This document shows, one piece after another, positions 17,221 to 27,435 of a DNA stretch of 64,000 bases. This DNA is from Sulfurivermis sp041678005 (lineage in GTDB: Bacteria > Pseudomonadota > Gammaproteobacteria > Thiohalomonadales > Thiohalomonadaceae), in assembly GCA_041678005.1 (NCBI GenBank), contig JBAYOW010000003.1:1-64000 (forward strand). The letters run 5' to 3'. How positions within the stretch are numbered: position 1 is the stretch's first letter; every line of letters begins with the position of its first letter. Made by a program: the position numbers and the translations under genes. The notes beneath the pieces are model-generated. The model saw only the letters and a program-made list of their open reading frames with translations. It did not search any database and was not told where the DNA came from.

Positions 17221-17587
17221 CACCAGCGTGCAGTAGCGCAGATATTTTTTGCAACAATCGGGGCAGTTCGATTGGTTTGGTATCGAAATCATCGCAACCT
17301 GCCGCCATAGCTTCATCACGGTCGCTCATCATCGCGTGAGCGGTCAGGGCAATAACCGGGATGTGTTTGGTCGCGTGGTCAACCTTGAGTAGACGTGTAG
17401 CTTCCCATCCATTGAGGATGGGCAGACTCATGTCCATCAGAATGATATCTGGTTTTTCGTCGTTAGCTTTTGCCAGGCTTTCGGGGCCATCGACCGCCAC
17501 CACCACCTCGTAGCCCAGGCGTGATAAGCGTCGGGAAAGCAGATCCCGGTTCATCTCGTTATCTTCAACCAGTAAAATTTTCGGCAT
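17213..17587 (-). CDS. Single-domain response regulator (CheY-like)
   Basis: The 124-aa protein is one receiver domain and nothing else: acidic pair in LLVEDNEMNR, phosphoacceptor Asp in IILMDMSLPILNGWEA, switch Thr in VIALTAHAMM and Lys in DTKPIE. With no output domain it can only act by protein contact or as a phosphate shuttle. It is first in an operon with the FIST protein (overlap 8 nt) and the hybrid kinase. An exact 9-bp inverted repeat, GATGCCCTC-TT-GAGGGCATC, lies at 17609-17628, just upstream of its start, and may be an operator. Confidence 0.93.
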   Translation of the reverse strand: MPKILLVEDNEMNRDLLSRRLSRLGYEVVVAVDGPESLAKANDEKPDIILMDMSLPILNGWEATRLLKVDHATKHIPVIALTAHAMMSDRDEAMAAGCDDFDTKPIELPRLLQKISALLHAGDG

Positions 17588-17608
17588 TAGAATTCAGGAT
17601 CGTTCCAG

Positions 17609-17628
17609 GATGCCCTCTTGAGGGCATC
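17609..17628. promoter_or_regulatory. Perfect palindrome upstream of the FIST/kinase operon
   Basis: GATGCCCTCTTGAGGGCATC is a full 20-bp palindrome 22-41 bp upstream of the receiver start. It is placed where a repressor or activator would bind, and no U-run follows. The rest of 17629-17841 shows nothing I recognise. Confidence 0.4.
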
Positions 17629-17841
17629 ATTCTAACCCCCCACGTTTCACAATTGTGTAAGAAAAAGCCCTGGATTTGTTTTTGTGACAAGACGCTGTAC
17701 CAGCTTTTATCAAAAACAAAATGGCTGATTGCTTTTTCGTGCCGGGTCACAGATATGCTGAGATAGCCAAGGTGCAAGCATAATAGTTTTGTGGCGATTG
17801 ATGCATTGTCACCAGCGCCCCAGACAAAAACATGCGGTTAG

Positions 17842-19671
17842 TCACAATAAATATATTTTATCTGTTAGCCCGGACATGCGCTCAACTCGTGTCTTGATGC
17901 ACTGCCGGATGATATCGTCGCTAGCCCAGATATCTACTTCGTACCTGGCGCGCGTGACTCCGGTGTAAAGTAATTCGCGCGTCAGGATTGGGCTGATCTC
18001 ATTGGGCAACACTACAATTACCCGATCAAATTCTGATCCCTGTGACTTGTGCACCGTCATTGCGTAGGCCGTTTCGTGTTCTGGCAAGCGGCTCGGCAAC
18101 ACTACTTTCATTGAATTATCTGGCAGGATAAACCAGGCACGTAGCGCACCCCCCGACTCCGGGTCTGGCCACATAATGCCGGTATCACCATTGAATAATC
18201 CCAGCCCATAGTCATTGCGTGTCACCATGATTGGTCGGCCAGGATAATTAACAGCAGAGGATTTGATTTTCCCCTCGGCGCGCAGAATGTTTTCGATAGC
18301 CTGGTTGATCTGCTCAACGCCCACCGGCCCATTGCGCACGGCACACAGGATGCGGAACTCATTGAATTGCTCGATGGCCTCGCGTGGACTTGCGGCAACG
18401 AATAAACGGCTTATCTTGCCAACCACATGCCTGGCGAGATAAGCATATATTTCATCGGCAGCGATTGTTTGATAACCCACTCCATCACATGCGCCAGCAA
18501 GCAAGGCCAGTGCACTGTCCGAGTCACCGGAGTTGATTGCTATGGCCAGCAAACCAATACCTTTTTCACTGGCAAATCGATAACTCTTGCGCAATAGCGC
18601 CACGCTATTACCAAACTCAGTGCCGTGCCCTGTAAGACTGAGTTCCTCAGCGGTAATTGCCTGTAGTTGTTCGATGAATGCAGCAGTGTAATTATTGCCA
18701 GCTGCTCGCCCTGAGATATCGGCAAAGATGCTTCCCGCCTCTACCGATGCGAGTTGGTCTTTGTCACCAAGCAAAATCAAGCGTGATTTAGCCGGTAATG
18801 CATCAAGCAGACGGGCCATCAATGGCAGATCTATCATGGAGGCCTCGTCAACAACCACCAGATCTAACAGCAATGGATTGCCTGCATGGTATTTTGTTTC
18901 AATCCTGCCTGGCCGTATGCCAAGCAGTCGGTGGAGCGTGCTGGCCTCTTCAGGAATATGCTGACGAACCAAATCACTGCAAGCTATATTCGGCTTGGCA
19001 AGGCGTATCGATTCACTAAGCCGTGCGGCGGCCTTGCCGGTCGGAGCCGTCAGGGCAATGCGCAGTGGCGCATCAGCTGCCAGCTCGATTAGTAAGGCCA
19101 GGATGCTGGTGACAGTGCGGGTCTTGCCCGTGCCCGGTCCGCCAGAGATCAAGACAAACTGGCGCAAGACTGCCATTGCCGAGGCCACCAATTGCCAATC
19201 AGTTTCAGCGGGTGTGGCAGGAAACATCCGTCGCAGTGATTTTCGCAGCTGCACATGATCAAATTCAGCAGGAGCAAGTGATATCGCCCGTGCGCGCAGC
19301 GCCTCTGCCACTTGTTGTTCGTAACACCAATATCGCCCCAGATATAGTCGATCCTGCTCATCGAGAATCAAGGGTGCAAGCTCGCCAGCAGCACCAACCA
19401 CAGTACTGCTGGCAAGCGCGTGGTTTAACTGCTCTAATGACGGCACCTCTATACCGCCCGCGCCATCCTCTCGCATCAATACATGACGCTTGGCAATACG
19501 CTTGAGATCAAGACAGGTGTTGCCGCTACCAACTGCATGACTTAGCAGTGCCGCGGCAAGTGGCAACAACGGGCCTGCGGCAGCATCAAGTTGATGCATC
19601 TGTGCGGCAAAGTAATAGTCAACATTACGCAGCCTTGCCGAGCCAACGGTCTGCTTCAACCTGTCAAGCAC
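17842..19671 (-). CDS. recD: Exodeoxyribonuclease V alpha subunit
   Basis: RecD is the 5'-3' helicase of RecBCD. From GTG 19671 (VLDRLKQTV) it is 609 aa, matching E. coli RecD (608); this start overlaps the recB stop by 8 nt. The upstream ATG at 19716 would overlap recB by 53 nt and add an Arg-rich tail with no family support. Motifs: Walker A LISGGPGTGKTRTV near residue 165, Walker B LVVDEASMIDLPLM, motif III LILLGDKDQLASVEAGS and the late YAMTVHKSQGSEFDRVIVVLP. It is the last gene of recC-recB-recD. Confidence 0.95.
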   Translation of the reverse strand: MLDRLKQTVGSARLRNVDYYFAAQMHQLDAAAGPLLPLAAALLSHAVGSGNTCLDLKRIAKRHVLMREDGAGGIEVPSLEQLNHALASSTVVGAAGELAPLILDEQDRLYLGRYWCYEQQVAEALRARAISLAPAEFDHVQLRKSLRRMFPATPAETDWQLVASAMAVLRQFVLISGGPGTGKTRTVTSILALLIELAADAPLRIALTAPTGKAAARLSESIRLAKPNIACSDLVRQHIPEEASTLHRLLGIRPGRIETKYHAGNPLLLDLVVVDEASMIDLPLMARLLDALPAKSRLILLGDKDQLASVEAGSIFADISGRAAGNNYTAAFIEQLQAITAEELSLTGHGTEFGNSVALLRKSYRFASEKGIGLLAIAINSGDSDSALALLAGACDGVGYQTIAADEIYAYLARHVVGKISRLFVAASPREAIEQFNEFRILCAVRNGPVGVEQINQAIENILRAEGKIKSSAVNYPGRPIMVTRNDYGLGLFNGDTGIMWPDPESGGALRAWFILPDNSMKVVLPSRLPEHETAYAMTVHKSQGSEFDRVIVVLPNEISPILTRELLYTGVTRARYEVDIWASDDIIRQCIKTRVERMSGLTDKIYLL

Positions 19672-22600
19672 CTTGCATCTCCTGCGTCGAGCCAAAGCAT
19701 TGATCCAGGTTCTCAATCAAGCTCAGCGATGGGCGGGCAAAATAAACTCCGCTGCGGTTGCCGTTATCTGGTGACATGCCACGCAGAAATAGATAATAAA
19801 CACCTCCGAAGTGTTGCTCATAGCTGTAATCAGCTAAGCGCTGTTTGAGATAGCGATGCAGTGCAAGCGTGTAGATCAGATACTGCAAATCATAATAATG
19901 ATTATCGATCGCCTGGTTGAGGGCTGTCGTCTGATAGTCCGTAAAACAATTGCCTAGATGATTGCTCTTGTAGTCAAGAACATAAAAACGGCCATCATGT
20001 TCGATTATGAGATCGATAAAGCCTTTCATCATGCCGCTGATAGAGGCAAAGTTAAGAGCTGCAAACTCTCTGCCAGTACCACGATATTCATTTAGCAGAC
20101 TGTTGATTGTTTTCACATCGATCCTTGCAATGGCAAAATAAAATTCCAGCTCGACCAGGCGTTGCCGATCCGGAATTGCGCGCAAACATAAAGTCCCGGC
20201 ATTATCCAGATGAGTATCCATTATTGCATTAAGCCAGGTGATGACTGTTGCCTGCCATTTTTCATCGAAACCATATTGCGCCATGGCTTGAATGACATGG
20301 TTTGCCAGATATTCAGAATTTGTCTCTGGGAAGGATAGATTCTCTAACAGGTAGTGAAGAAAAAGCCCGGCCCGCGCACCGCGCGCGAAGGTAAATGGCG
20401 AAAGAAATTCATCATATGCTACAGGCTGAATATTATCTGCCATTTCCTGATCGTGATCTGGCAATTCCAGGCTACGTTCCCTGCCATGAGTACTATCAGC
20501 GGTCAGGCCACTGAAACTGGTCATATGCCAGGCTTGACTGGCGTTGCCTTTAAATATCTGCGCCCTTGATTTTGTCGTCTGCTGTTCCTGTGCAGAAAAT
20601 AATTCAGTACAACTTGGCAGAGACTCGATCGCAAGCAAAGTATTACCGTTAACGTTGAGCCTTTGCAGATCACGCAGAATAGCCGTGTCATCCAGTGAGC
20701 GCATATTGCAGACAGGTTCAGCAGTGTCACCTTCGTCTTGGTGTAACAAATACGCCATTGCTGAATCTGCTGCACCATTGATCTGCCCCCAAGAGAAATA
20801 GCAGCGATATTTGGCGCGTGTCATTGCGACATATAGCAGGCGCAAATCTTCGGCAAGCCGTTCCTTTCGCGCCAGGCTTAAGCCCAGATCACGGTTTTGC
20901 AAGTCAAGATTGGCACACAGTTGGCGATTGTCCTCATCATGATATTTCAGGATATGAGGCTCCTTTCCGGACTCCTTGCTCGCCCAGATAAACGGCAAAA
21001 ACACCACATCATATTCCAGCCCCTTGCTCTTGTGGATGGTCACGATTTGCACTAAATCTTCATCACTTTCCATGCGTAATTGTTGTTCATCGACATTACC
21101 GTCAGCCGAGGCGCGTGCATCGGCCAACCAGCGCAACAGTTTTTCACTTCCCGCATGTTGCGCTGATGCCACCTGAGCCAACTCTGCCAACTGCAAGAGA
21201 TTTGTCACACATCGCTCACCAGCTGGCCCGGCGAGTAGACGGGCGATTACGCGTTCTTTACGTAGTAATGCATGGAACATCCGCATAAAACCATGCTTAT
21301 ACAAAAGCTTGCGATAGCCCTGGAAAGCAAGCACCTTCTCATTCCAGGCACTTTCATCAGCATTAAAGGCATAAATCTCATTTGCACTATAGCCAAGCAG
21401 ATTTGTCGCCATGGCGGTACGCAATAATGTTGCGCGTTCAGGTTCTGCCACGGCACGCAACAAGTGCGCCAGATAACGTGCCTCATCGGTCTGAAAAACG
21501 CTGTCGCGGCTGATATAAACACTGGCAACACCACATTTAGCCAGGGCTTGACGAATGTGCGCAGCCTCGTAGCGATCACGCACCAACACAGCAATATCTC
21601 GTGCCTGCAAGTTACGCTCGCCTATGCTTGCCTTGCCACGCTGCCCCAGACTTAGCAGTCGTGCAATCTCAGCCGCACAGCCTTCAGCAATGCGTGTTGT
21701 TGCTGATTGTTTGCTTATTTTTTTACTTTTCTTATCGCTATTTTCTTCTGCGCACTGGAGGTACCAGCAGACCAATGGATCAGCTAACTGTCCCTCGATC
21801 GACAGTGGCGTACTATCCGCCTTGGCAGCTGCTTTAACTGGCATGAAATCTATTTCACCTGCATATACAAATGGCGCACGCGCATTGCCAAAGACGGCAT
21901 TGACACTCTTAACCAGCGCCGAATGCGAGCGATAATTAGTCTTTAAGGTGTAGTGTCCAGTATCTGCATCTGTGTCTGCACGTGCCTGCATATAGGTAAA
22001 GATGTCAGCGCCACGAAAACTGTAAATCGCCTGTTTTGGATCACCAATCAAGAACAAGCCACACTCATCTTGCTGCTGATAGATGCTATTGAATATGCGA
22101 TATTGAATCGGATCGGTATCCTGAAATTCATCAATCATTGCCACTGGATAACGTTGGCGGATACGTGTCGCAAGTTCCTCGCCACCATCGCCCATGAGCG
22201 CAATATCGAGCTTGTTGAGCAAATCATCAAAAAACATGATCCTGCTTTTGTCCTTGCGCTGGGCAAGTTCACTGCTTATGTAATCCGCAGCCTCTTGCAT
22301 AAATAATGTTAGACGCGCGGTATTCAGGCTTGAATGTATCCTGGCTAACTTATCTGCCAAGGCAAAAAGAGGATGGGCAGGTATGGGGATTCCTTTCTTG
22401 AGGGCTGCTTTCTTATGTAAAGAAGCATCATTTATTTTGCTCTCGGTCAGGAGGTCAAATAATGGTGGCAAACTGGCTGGCGCATGTTCCCACTTGGCAA
22501 ACTCAGCCATTCCTGCAAATACTTCATCCAGCTTATCCTGGCGGTAAGTTTTTTCCGCCCGACTGAGCACATCAGAAGATTCAAGCAGTGAAATTATATC

Positions 22601-23299
22601 TGTTTGCTCATGCAGCCATGCCGCCCGCAGTTCTGCAAGGGCAGACTGATAGCGACGGGTGAGTTCAGCGACAACATCGACATTCACAACAGGGATAATC
22701 TTGATATCCAGTACACCAACAAGAGGGCTTACTGCCCGCAACAAGGCGGATGGGTTTTGCCAGTTTTCAATAACAAATGTCATAGCAGCGGCATCTGCCG
22801 GAATCACACGTTTGCGCCAAAAATCTTTGGCAATATCCTCGCGGATGCTTGTTTTATCAGTGACAAATGCAGCGTCGAACAAGACACCGCTTTCAAAGGC
22901 ATTATCAGTCAGGCTTCGCTGGCAAAAACCATGTATGGTAAAGATTGCCGCCTCGTCCATACGCGTTACAGCATCCTGTAGACGCTGGATGGTAGCCAGG
23001 TCGCCACGATATTGGCTCAGCATGGCCGCGGAATTATCCTCATCACTTTTCTTGCTCACAAAGCGCAAGGCATTATAGAGACGCAGTCTGACGCGCCCAC
23101 GTAACTCCTGGGTGGCTGCCTCGGTAAAAGTCACCACTAAAATTTGCGTTACCGTTAGTTCCTTTTCCAACAAAAGGCGCAGGTAAAGCTCGGCGATTGT
23201 GTAGGTTTTACCGGTACCGGCACTTGCCTCGATGAGGCGTTGCCCTGTAAGCGGAAAGTTTCGATCTGTAACTCTTGCATCACACCTGTCCTTGCTCAA
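19664..23299 (-). CDS. recB: Exodeoxyribonuclease V beta subunit
   Basis: RecB supplies the 3'-5' helicase and the single nuclease of RecBCD. The 1211-aa protein has the UvrD-type helicase motifs (ASAGTGKTYTIAEL near residue 25, AMIDEFQDTDPIQY, TNYRSHSALV, VTIHKSKGLEYDVVFLPF). The C-terminal nuclease domain carries FYVLDYKSNHLG, the D-x-K metal site. The start lies 20 nt inside the end of recC. All catalytic residues visible by eye are present, so the complex should be functional. Confidence 0.97.
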   Translation of the reverse strand: MSKDRCDARVTDRNFPLTGQRLIEASAGTGKTYTIAELYLRLLLEKELTVTQILVVTFTEAATQELRGRVRLRLYNALRFVSKKSDEDNSAAMLSQYRGDLATIQRLQDAVTRMDEAAIFTIHGFCQRSLTDNAFESGVLFDAAFVTDKTSIREDIAKDFWRKRVIPADAAAMTFVIENWQNPSALLRAVSPLVGVLDIKIIPVVNVDVVAELTRRYQSALAELRAAWLHEQTDIISLLESSDVLSRAEKTYRQDKLDEVFAGMAEFAKWEHAPASLPPLFDLLTESKINDASLHKKAALKKGIPIPAHPLFALADKLARIHSSLNTARLTLFMQEAADYISSELAQRKDKSRIMFFDDLLNKLDIALMGDGGEELATRIRQRYPVAMIDEFQDTDPIQYRIFNSIYQQQDECGLFLIGDPKQAIYSFRGADIFTYMQARADTDADTGHYTLKTNYRSHSALVKSVNAVFGNARAPFVYAGEIDFMPVKAAAKADSTPLSIEGQLADPLVCWYLQCAEENSDKKSKKISKQSATTRIAEGCAAEIARLLSLGQRGKASIGERNLQARDIAVLVRDRYEAAHIRQALAKCGVASVYISRDSVFQTDEARYLAHLLRAVAEPERATLLRTAMATNLLGYSANEIYAFNADESAWNEKVLAFQGYRKLLYKHGFMRMFHALLRKERVIARLLAGPAGERCVTNLLQLAELAQVASAQHAGSEKLLRWLADARASADGNVDEQQLRMESDEDLVQIVTIHKSKGLEYDVVFLPFIWASKESGKEPHILKYHDEDNRQLCANLDLQNRDLGLSLARKERLAEDLRLLYVAMTRAKYRCYFSWGQINGAADSAMAYLLHQDEGDTAEPVCNMRSLDDTAILRDLQRLNVNGNTLLAIESLPSCTELFSAQEQQTTKSRAQIFKGNASQAWHMTSFSGLTADSTHGRERSLELPDHDQEMADNIQPVAYDEFLSPFTFARGARAGLFLHYLLENLSFPETNSEYLANHVIQAMAQYGFDEKWQATVITWLNAIMDTHLDNAGTLCLRAIPDRQRLVELEFYFAIARIDVKTINSLLNEYRGTGREFAALNFASISGMMKGFIDLIIEHDGRFYVLDYKSNHLGNCFTDYQTTALNQAIDNHYYDLQYLIYTLALHRYLKQRLADYSYEQHFGGVYYLFLRGMSPDNGNRSGVYFARPSLSLIENLDQCFGSTQEMQGA

Positions 23300-26200
23300 G
23301 AATTGGCTGCCATACTGTTAGGGCTATCTCGGCAAAATGCTCATCCAGCGGATTCCGGTCTGAAAATGCCTGAGCGATCCACGGATCATCAAGGTCACCG
23401 CGTGAAAATGCTGAGCCCTCCCACTTTGCCTTTGCCGCCATCATGGCCGCACCGGCATCGCCACTTTTCAAAAACCTCTCAGCATAAACTTGCGAAGAAT
23501 TCATAAATAATGGTAATGGCGAGCGGCGACCTTGTTGATACAAGCTAACAAGCCGTGTCAGATACTCAAGCGCCTCATCCTCCGGCAAAGGAGCGAATGT
23601 GCATGAATTAACAATACCCAGGTGCAGACTCTCACCTGCATTACCAGCAGCGCAGCGGGCCAAATGCGCAAGCCAAAGTGAAAGTCGATCCCTGTTACCA
23701 AGCCTGACGGCGCGATAGCAAACATGCCTGCCATCGACCACATTTGTTAGTTGACCATCTAATTGAAATCCCCCAATCATTAAATCAATATCGATAATCT
23801 CATGCTTGCCATCGAGCTGTGCTCTCACTTTCTCTGAAAATTCATTCATACCAGATAAGGTTTTATCAAAATAATAATGGGCCATAATTCCATGTGGCAG
23901 CTCACCTCTGGCAAGGAAAAGCTCCAGATGGTCTTTGTCTTCTTTTTCATGGATTAAATCGGTGAGCATTTCGTCCTTGAGGAGATAGGCATTGAGTGCA
24001 TCCAGTTCAAAGCGCTCAGTCTCGGCCAGAGTATCTTCATACTCAGCACTATGAACTCCCAGAACCTGTTCAAGAAAATAACGACTTGGATTGGATAAAA
24101 AAAGCTGCAAGGCATCAAGTGTCAATGATTGCCTCTCATCAACGCTCGCGGCCGGCAGCCGAGCTGCAGAAAACGTATCCGCCACGGAGTCTCGCTCCAG
24201 CCACTCTGCGGCATAGCTGCCAGCAACAAAGTTTCTCTGGCTGAATGACTGCAATGGATGCTGCAGCAAAATTTCTGCAGGCAAATCCCCCTCAGGCAAA
24301 CGATAGCCATCCTCAATATAATCAAACAACTCACTAACGACCACAGAGGCCAGCCGTTCGCTATTATCCTGCTGACTGCGGCCGATATAGCTGATGTGCA
24401 GAATTTCCCGTGCTGATAGCAATGATTCGAGAAACAGATAGCGATCATCATCACGCAAACAACGATCGCCTTTATGTGGATCTTGCGCGATCAAATCAAA
24501 ACCCAATGGTCGTTGTCTGCGTGGAAAGTCGTCATCGTTCACACCCAACAGACAGACAACACGGAACGGGATCGAACGTGCAGAAATCATGTCGCAGAAT
24601 GTTACCCGGCCGCTAAATAGTTGATGTGTGTCTCCTGCTGAGACGAGCAGATCCGCTAGCAGTTGATGCATGATCGAGGCGTTCACTGACTCGTTAAACC
24701 CTGCGGCTTCGGCACTATGCACCAGACTCGCCATTTGCATGCGCAGATTGTCCAGGTAGGTGGCCTCATCTTGTTCAGGCTGAAAAAACTGCTCTATGAG
24801 ATGATTGATACGCGCCTGCCACTCCAGCAATGTAGCTGGTGTAGCAAGGACTTTGCGCCACTCAGTAAGTCTTGTAATAAATTCGCACAACTGTCCCAAC
24901 CAAACAGCTTCGCTGCCCTCGACAGCGCTAAATGGTGCCAGACCGTGAAAAAGTTCTGCCTCGGCGGACATTGCATAACCCAGGAACAGTCGCTTGAAAC
25001 CGAATTCCCAGGTATTAAGCTCATTTGTTGGCAGTCCAAGCTCTTCTTTGTGCTGCGCATCCAGCCCCCAACAAATTCCACTTTCAGCTATCCACTGGCG
25101 GATACGCTCAATACCCTCAGACCCAAGCGACAATTTTGCCTGCACCGCCGGGATTTCCAGCCAGGCCATTACAGTTGCTGCAGCAAAGCGCTCATCGGCC
25201 AACTGCAACCACGCCATCAAGGTTTCAATCAACGGCTGCTGGCTCAGTGGCAATTTGGCGATGTTGTAAGGAATGAAACGTTCTTCTGGGGCCGAGCCAA
25301 ACACCGACTCTATATAGGCCGCATACAGGCTGATATCAGGAGCCATCACGATGATTTCATGTGGTTTGAGATCTGGCTTGCGGTCAAATAAAGAAAGCAA
25401 TCTGTCGTGCAGGATCTGCACTTCTCGCATTTGGCTATGACATGCATGCACCTGGATCGAATCATCCAACTCAATATTTAATGCAGGCAAATCATCCGCA
25501 CCCCTAGCCTGCAGATGCAGAATATCCCCCTGAACAAAAGACAGCAGTGTGTTATGTTCAGGCGCCACAAATGCTTCATTTTCAACCGGCGCATGATCCT
25601 GCCACAGATCCAGAAAATCACGCCCTGGTTTGCCCATCGAGGCCAGTAGGGGATTGCCGACGGTATATAGATCAGAGACATCTGGTCGTCCATTCTTGCG
25701 CCAAACATCGCGCAATCTCGCCAGATCCTGCTCCGAGACAATATCTCCCCAGTAATTGATGCTGGGATTAATAACATAAAGATGCACATCAATGTACTGA
25801 GCCAGGAGTGCCAACAGTTCTATGTAAGCCGGTGAGAGTGTAGAAACAGCAAATATCGATATTCTTTCAGGCAAGCCATCTGGATTTAGACCGTCAGCTT
25901 CAAGGCTGGACTTGAAATTTTCCAATAAACCTGCCCAGTGTGTTCCATTAGCCAGTTTGCGCATGGCACGCCACAATTGCGCCTGCCAATGCTGCTCCTT
26001 ACCAGCCTCCCAACGTAAAATCATCTCTGGGCGATATACCAGATATTGATCAAACAAATCGGCAATCTGATAACTCAGCTGATAAGTCTTAGTCTCGATT
26101 TCACCAGTGGCAAGATAACGCTGAATAGCCTCAAAACCTGAGCTTGTTTTCAGTTCAGGCAGCAACGCCAGGCTGTACCATAAAAACGTATCCTTACTGA

Positions 26201-26453
26201 AACTGCTTTCATGTAAATCAGCTTGCAGCTGAGCACGCAAAACATTCCACATAAAACCAGCTGGTAAAGGAAAATCAATATTTGCTGCGATCCCCTGCCG
26301 CACAGCCAATTGTTGTGACAACCAACGCGCCATGCCCTTCCTTTCAACCACAATCACCTCTGGCTGAAATATTTCCTTAATCGGTTGCGCGATCAGTTCA
26401 CAGAGCTTGTCAAAGAGGACCTCAGTTCGATTGCTTAGGTGTAGATGTAGCAT
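23280..26453 (-). CDS. recC: Exodeoxyribonuclease V gamma subunit
   Basis: RecC is the inactivated helicase/nuclease-like scaffold that reads Chi in RecBCD. The 1057-aa product is slightly shorter than E. coli RecC (1122). It opens MLHLHLSNRTEVLFDKL and contains the family segments VERKGMARWLSQQLA, MVMAPDIS-like IIVMAPDISLYAAYIESVF and VVCLLGVNDDDFPRRQRPLGFDL (in short blocks). The ATG is preceded by a GGGAG ribosome site. It begins the recCBD operon; its upstream region holds dispersed repeats. Confidence 0.95.
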   Translation of the reverse strand: MLHLHLSNRTEVLFDKLCELIAQPIKEIFQPEVIVVERKGMARWLSQQLAVRQGIAANIDFPLPAGFMWNVLRAQLQADLHESSFSKDTFLWYSLALLPELKTSSGFEAIQRYLATGEIETKTYQLSYQIADLFDQYLVYRPEMILRWEAGKEQHWQAQLWRAMRKLANGTHWAGLLENFKSSLEADGLNPDGLPERISIFAVSTLSPAYIELLALLAQYIDVHLYVINPSINYWGDIVSEQDLARLRDVWRKNGRPDVSDLYTVGNPLLASMGKPGRDFLDLWQDHAPVENEAFVAPEHNTLLSFVQGDILHLQARGADDLPALNIELDDSIQVHACHSQMREVQILHDRLLSLFDRKPDLKPHEIIVMAPDISLYAAYIESVFGSAPEERFIPYNIAKLPLSQQPLIETLMAWLQLADERFAAATVMAWLEIPAVQAKLSLGSEGIERIRQWIAESGICWGLDAQHKEELGLPTNELNTWEFGFKRLFLGYAMSAEAELFHGLAPFSAVEGSEAVWLGQLCEFITRLTEWRKVLATPATLLEWQARINHLIEQFFQPEQDEATYLDNLRMQMASLVHSAEAAGFNESVNASIMHQLLADLLVSAGDTHQLFSGRVTFCDMISARSIPFRVVCLLGVNDDDFPRRQRPLGFDLIAQDPHKGDRCLRDDDRYLFLESLLSAREILHISYIGRSQQDNSERLASVVVSELFDYIEDGYRLPEGDLPAEILLQHPLQSFSQRNFVAGSYAAEWLERDSVADTFSAARLPAASVDERQSLTLDALQLFLSNPSRYFLEQVLGVHSAEYEDTLAETERFELDALNAYLLKDEMLTDLIHEKEDKDHLELFLARGELPHGIMAHYYFDKTLSGMNEFSEKVRAQLDGKHEIIDIDLMIGGFQLDGQLTNVVDGRHVCYRAVRLGNRDRLSLWLAHLARCAAGNAGESLHLGIVNSCTFAPLPEDEALEYLTRLVSLYQQGRRSPLPLFMNSSQVYAERFLKSGDAGAAMMAAKAKWEGSAFSRGDLDDPWIAQAFSDRNPLDEHFAEIALTVWQPILEQGQV

Positions 26454-26915
26454 TGCTCTCCCTTGCGGTTATCTATGCTTTTAAATCTATTAATAAATAG
26501 TTGATGTTACAGACCATCAAGATGGGTTGGATATTATAAATTTATCCCTAATACCGACAACAAAGCTCCCCCTCTCCCCCAGCCCCTCTCACGCTCGCGG
26601 GATAGAGGAGCTTTAGCACCAATTGGTGTTACAAGGGTGCAGCGGCGATGTTGTGGCAAGCCAGGCGCGATTAAAGCTGCCCCCATATGGGATGCGCATT
26701 TGTTTCGTCATTCCCGGCGGGAATCCAGGAGGCCGCATGAACGAAGATAAAAAGTCCCTTTCCCCCAGCCCCTCTCCCGTGAGCGGGGAACTTTGAAGAT
26801 ACTGTTTGCTTACGCGGCATGTGAAATCGAAATCAATAACTATACTTAACATGGATCAGTGCACACCGACCTGGATTTAACCTACCTTGAAGCTATTTTG
26901 CAACGCTAAAGAGGG
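26454..26915. repeat. Intergenic region with dispersed palindromic repeats
   Basis: No gene is supported between recC and the small membrane protein. The segment contains CCCCTCTCCCCCAGCCCCTC-type repeats at about 26567-26612 and again near 26757-26792, and an ATTCCCGGCGGGAAT palindrome near 26710-26727. These belong to the same families as the repeats near 13.6 and 36.1 kb. The outer parts must carry the divergent promoters, but none is clear by eye. Confidence 0.6.
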
Positions 26916-26921
26916 ATGAGC

Positions 26922-27314
26922 ATGAACACACAATACAGCTCGGACCCAGACCAACATCTTGCGGTTACAGCCGAAGCACTATATCTCGCCAATCTGCTCC
27001 TGCTTCCCGGCTTCAGCTTTGCCGCCTTGCTTTGGCTTTATTTTCGTCACCGAACCACAGCCTCTGCCCTGGCACGTTGCCATCTGCGGCAAACAGTGGC
27101 AGCCAGCCTTTGGGCCGGGCTTATCTTGGTCATAATAAATACCGTAATTCTGTTTGCCGGTGGCTGGCAGTCTGTCAATATCTGGATGTACATCATCATC
27201 TATTTCACACTGGGGCATAGTTTCCTTGTCATACTGGGTATGGTTGGATTGGCCAAGGCAATGGCAGGGCAAGTCTGGCGCTATCCGCTCATTGGTGTGC
27301 GATGTGACGTGTAG
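26922..27314 (+). CDS. Small membrane protein, Tic20/DUF4870-like
   Basis: A 130-aa hydrophobic protein with three predicted membrane segments (about 22-44, 62-86 and 94-118), separated by short polar loops such as FRHRTTASALARCHLRQT. The overall pattern resembles small Tic20/DUF4870 proteins, but I cannot assign a function. I choose ATG 26922 because AGAGGG lies 6 nt upstream; an ATG at 26916 abuts it. It is 121 nt upstream of norD on the same strand, so a link to NorD or to respiratory-complex assembly is possible but only positional. Confidence 0.65.
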   Translation: MNTQYSSDPDQHLAVTAEALYLANLLLLPGFSFAALLWLYFRHRTTASALARCHLRQTVAASLWAGLILVIINTVILFAGGWQSVNIWMYIIIYFTLGHSFLVILGMVGLAKAMAGQVWRYPLIGVRCDV

Positions 27315-27435
27315 AGGTTCGCTCGACAACATAAACCATGGGCGAAGTTCCTTGCTGAGTAGCCCCATTTTGCGATGTATGGCAATTTAATACTGGCTTT
27401 GGCACAAACCAGATTCAACGTGGAGCTGATGCATA

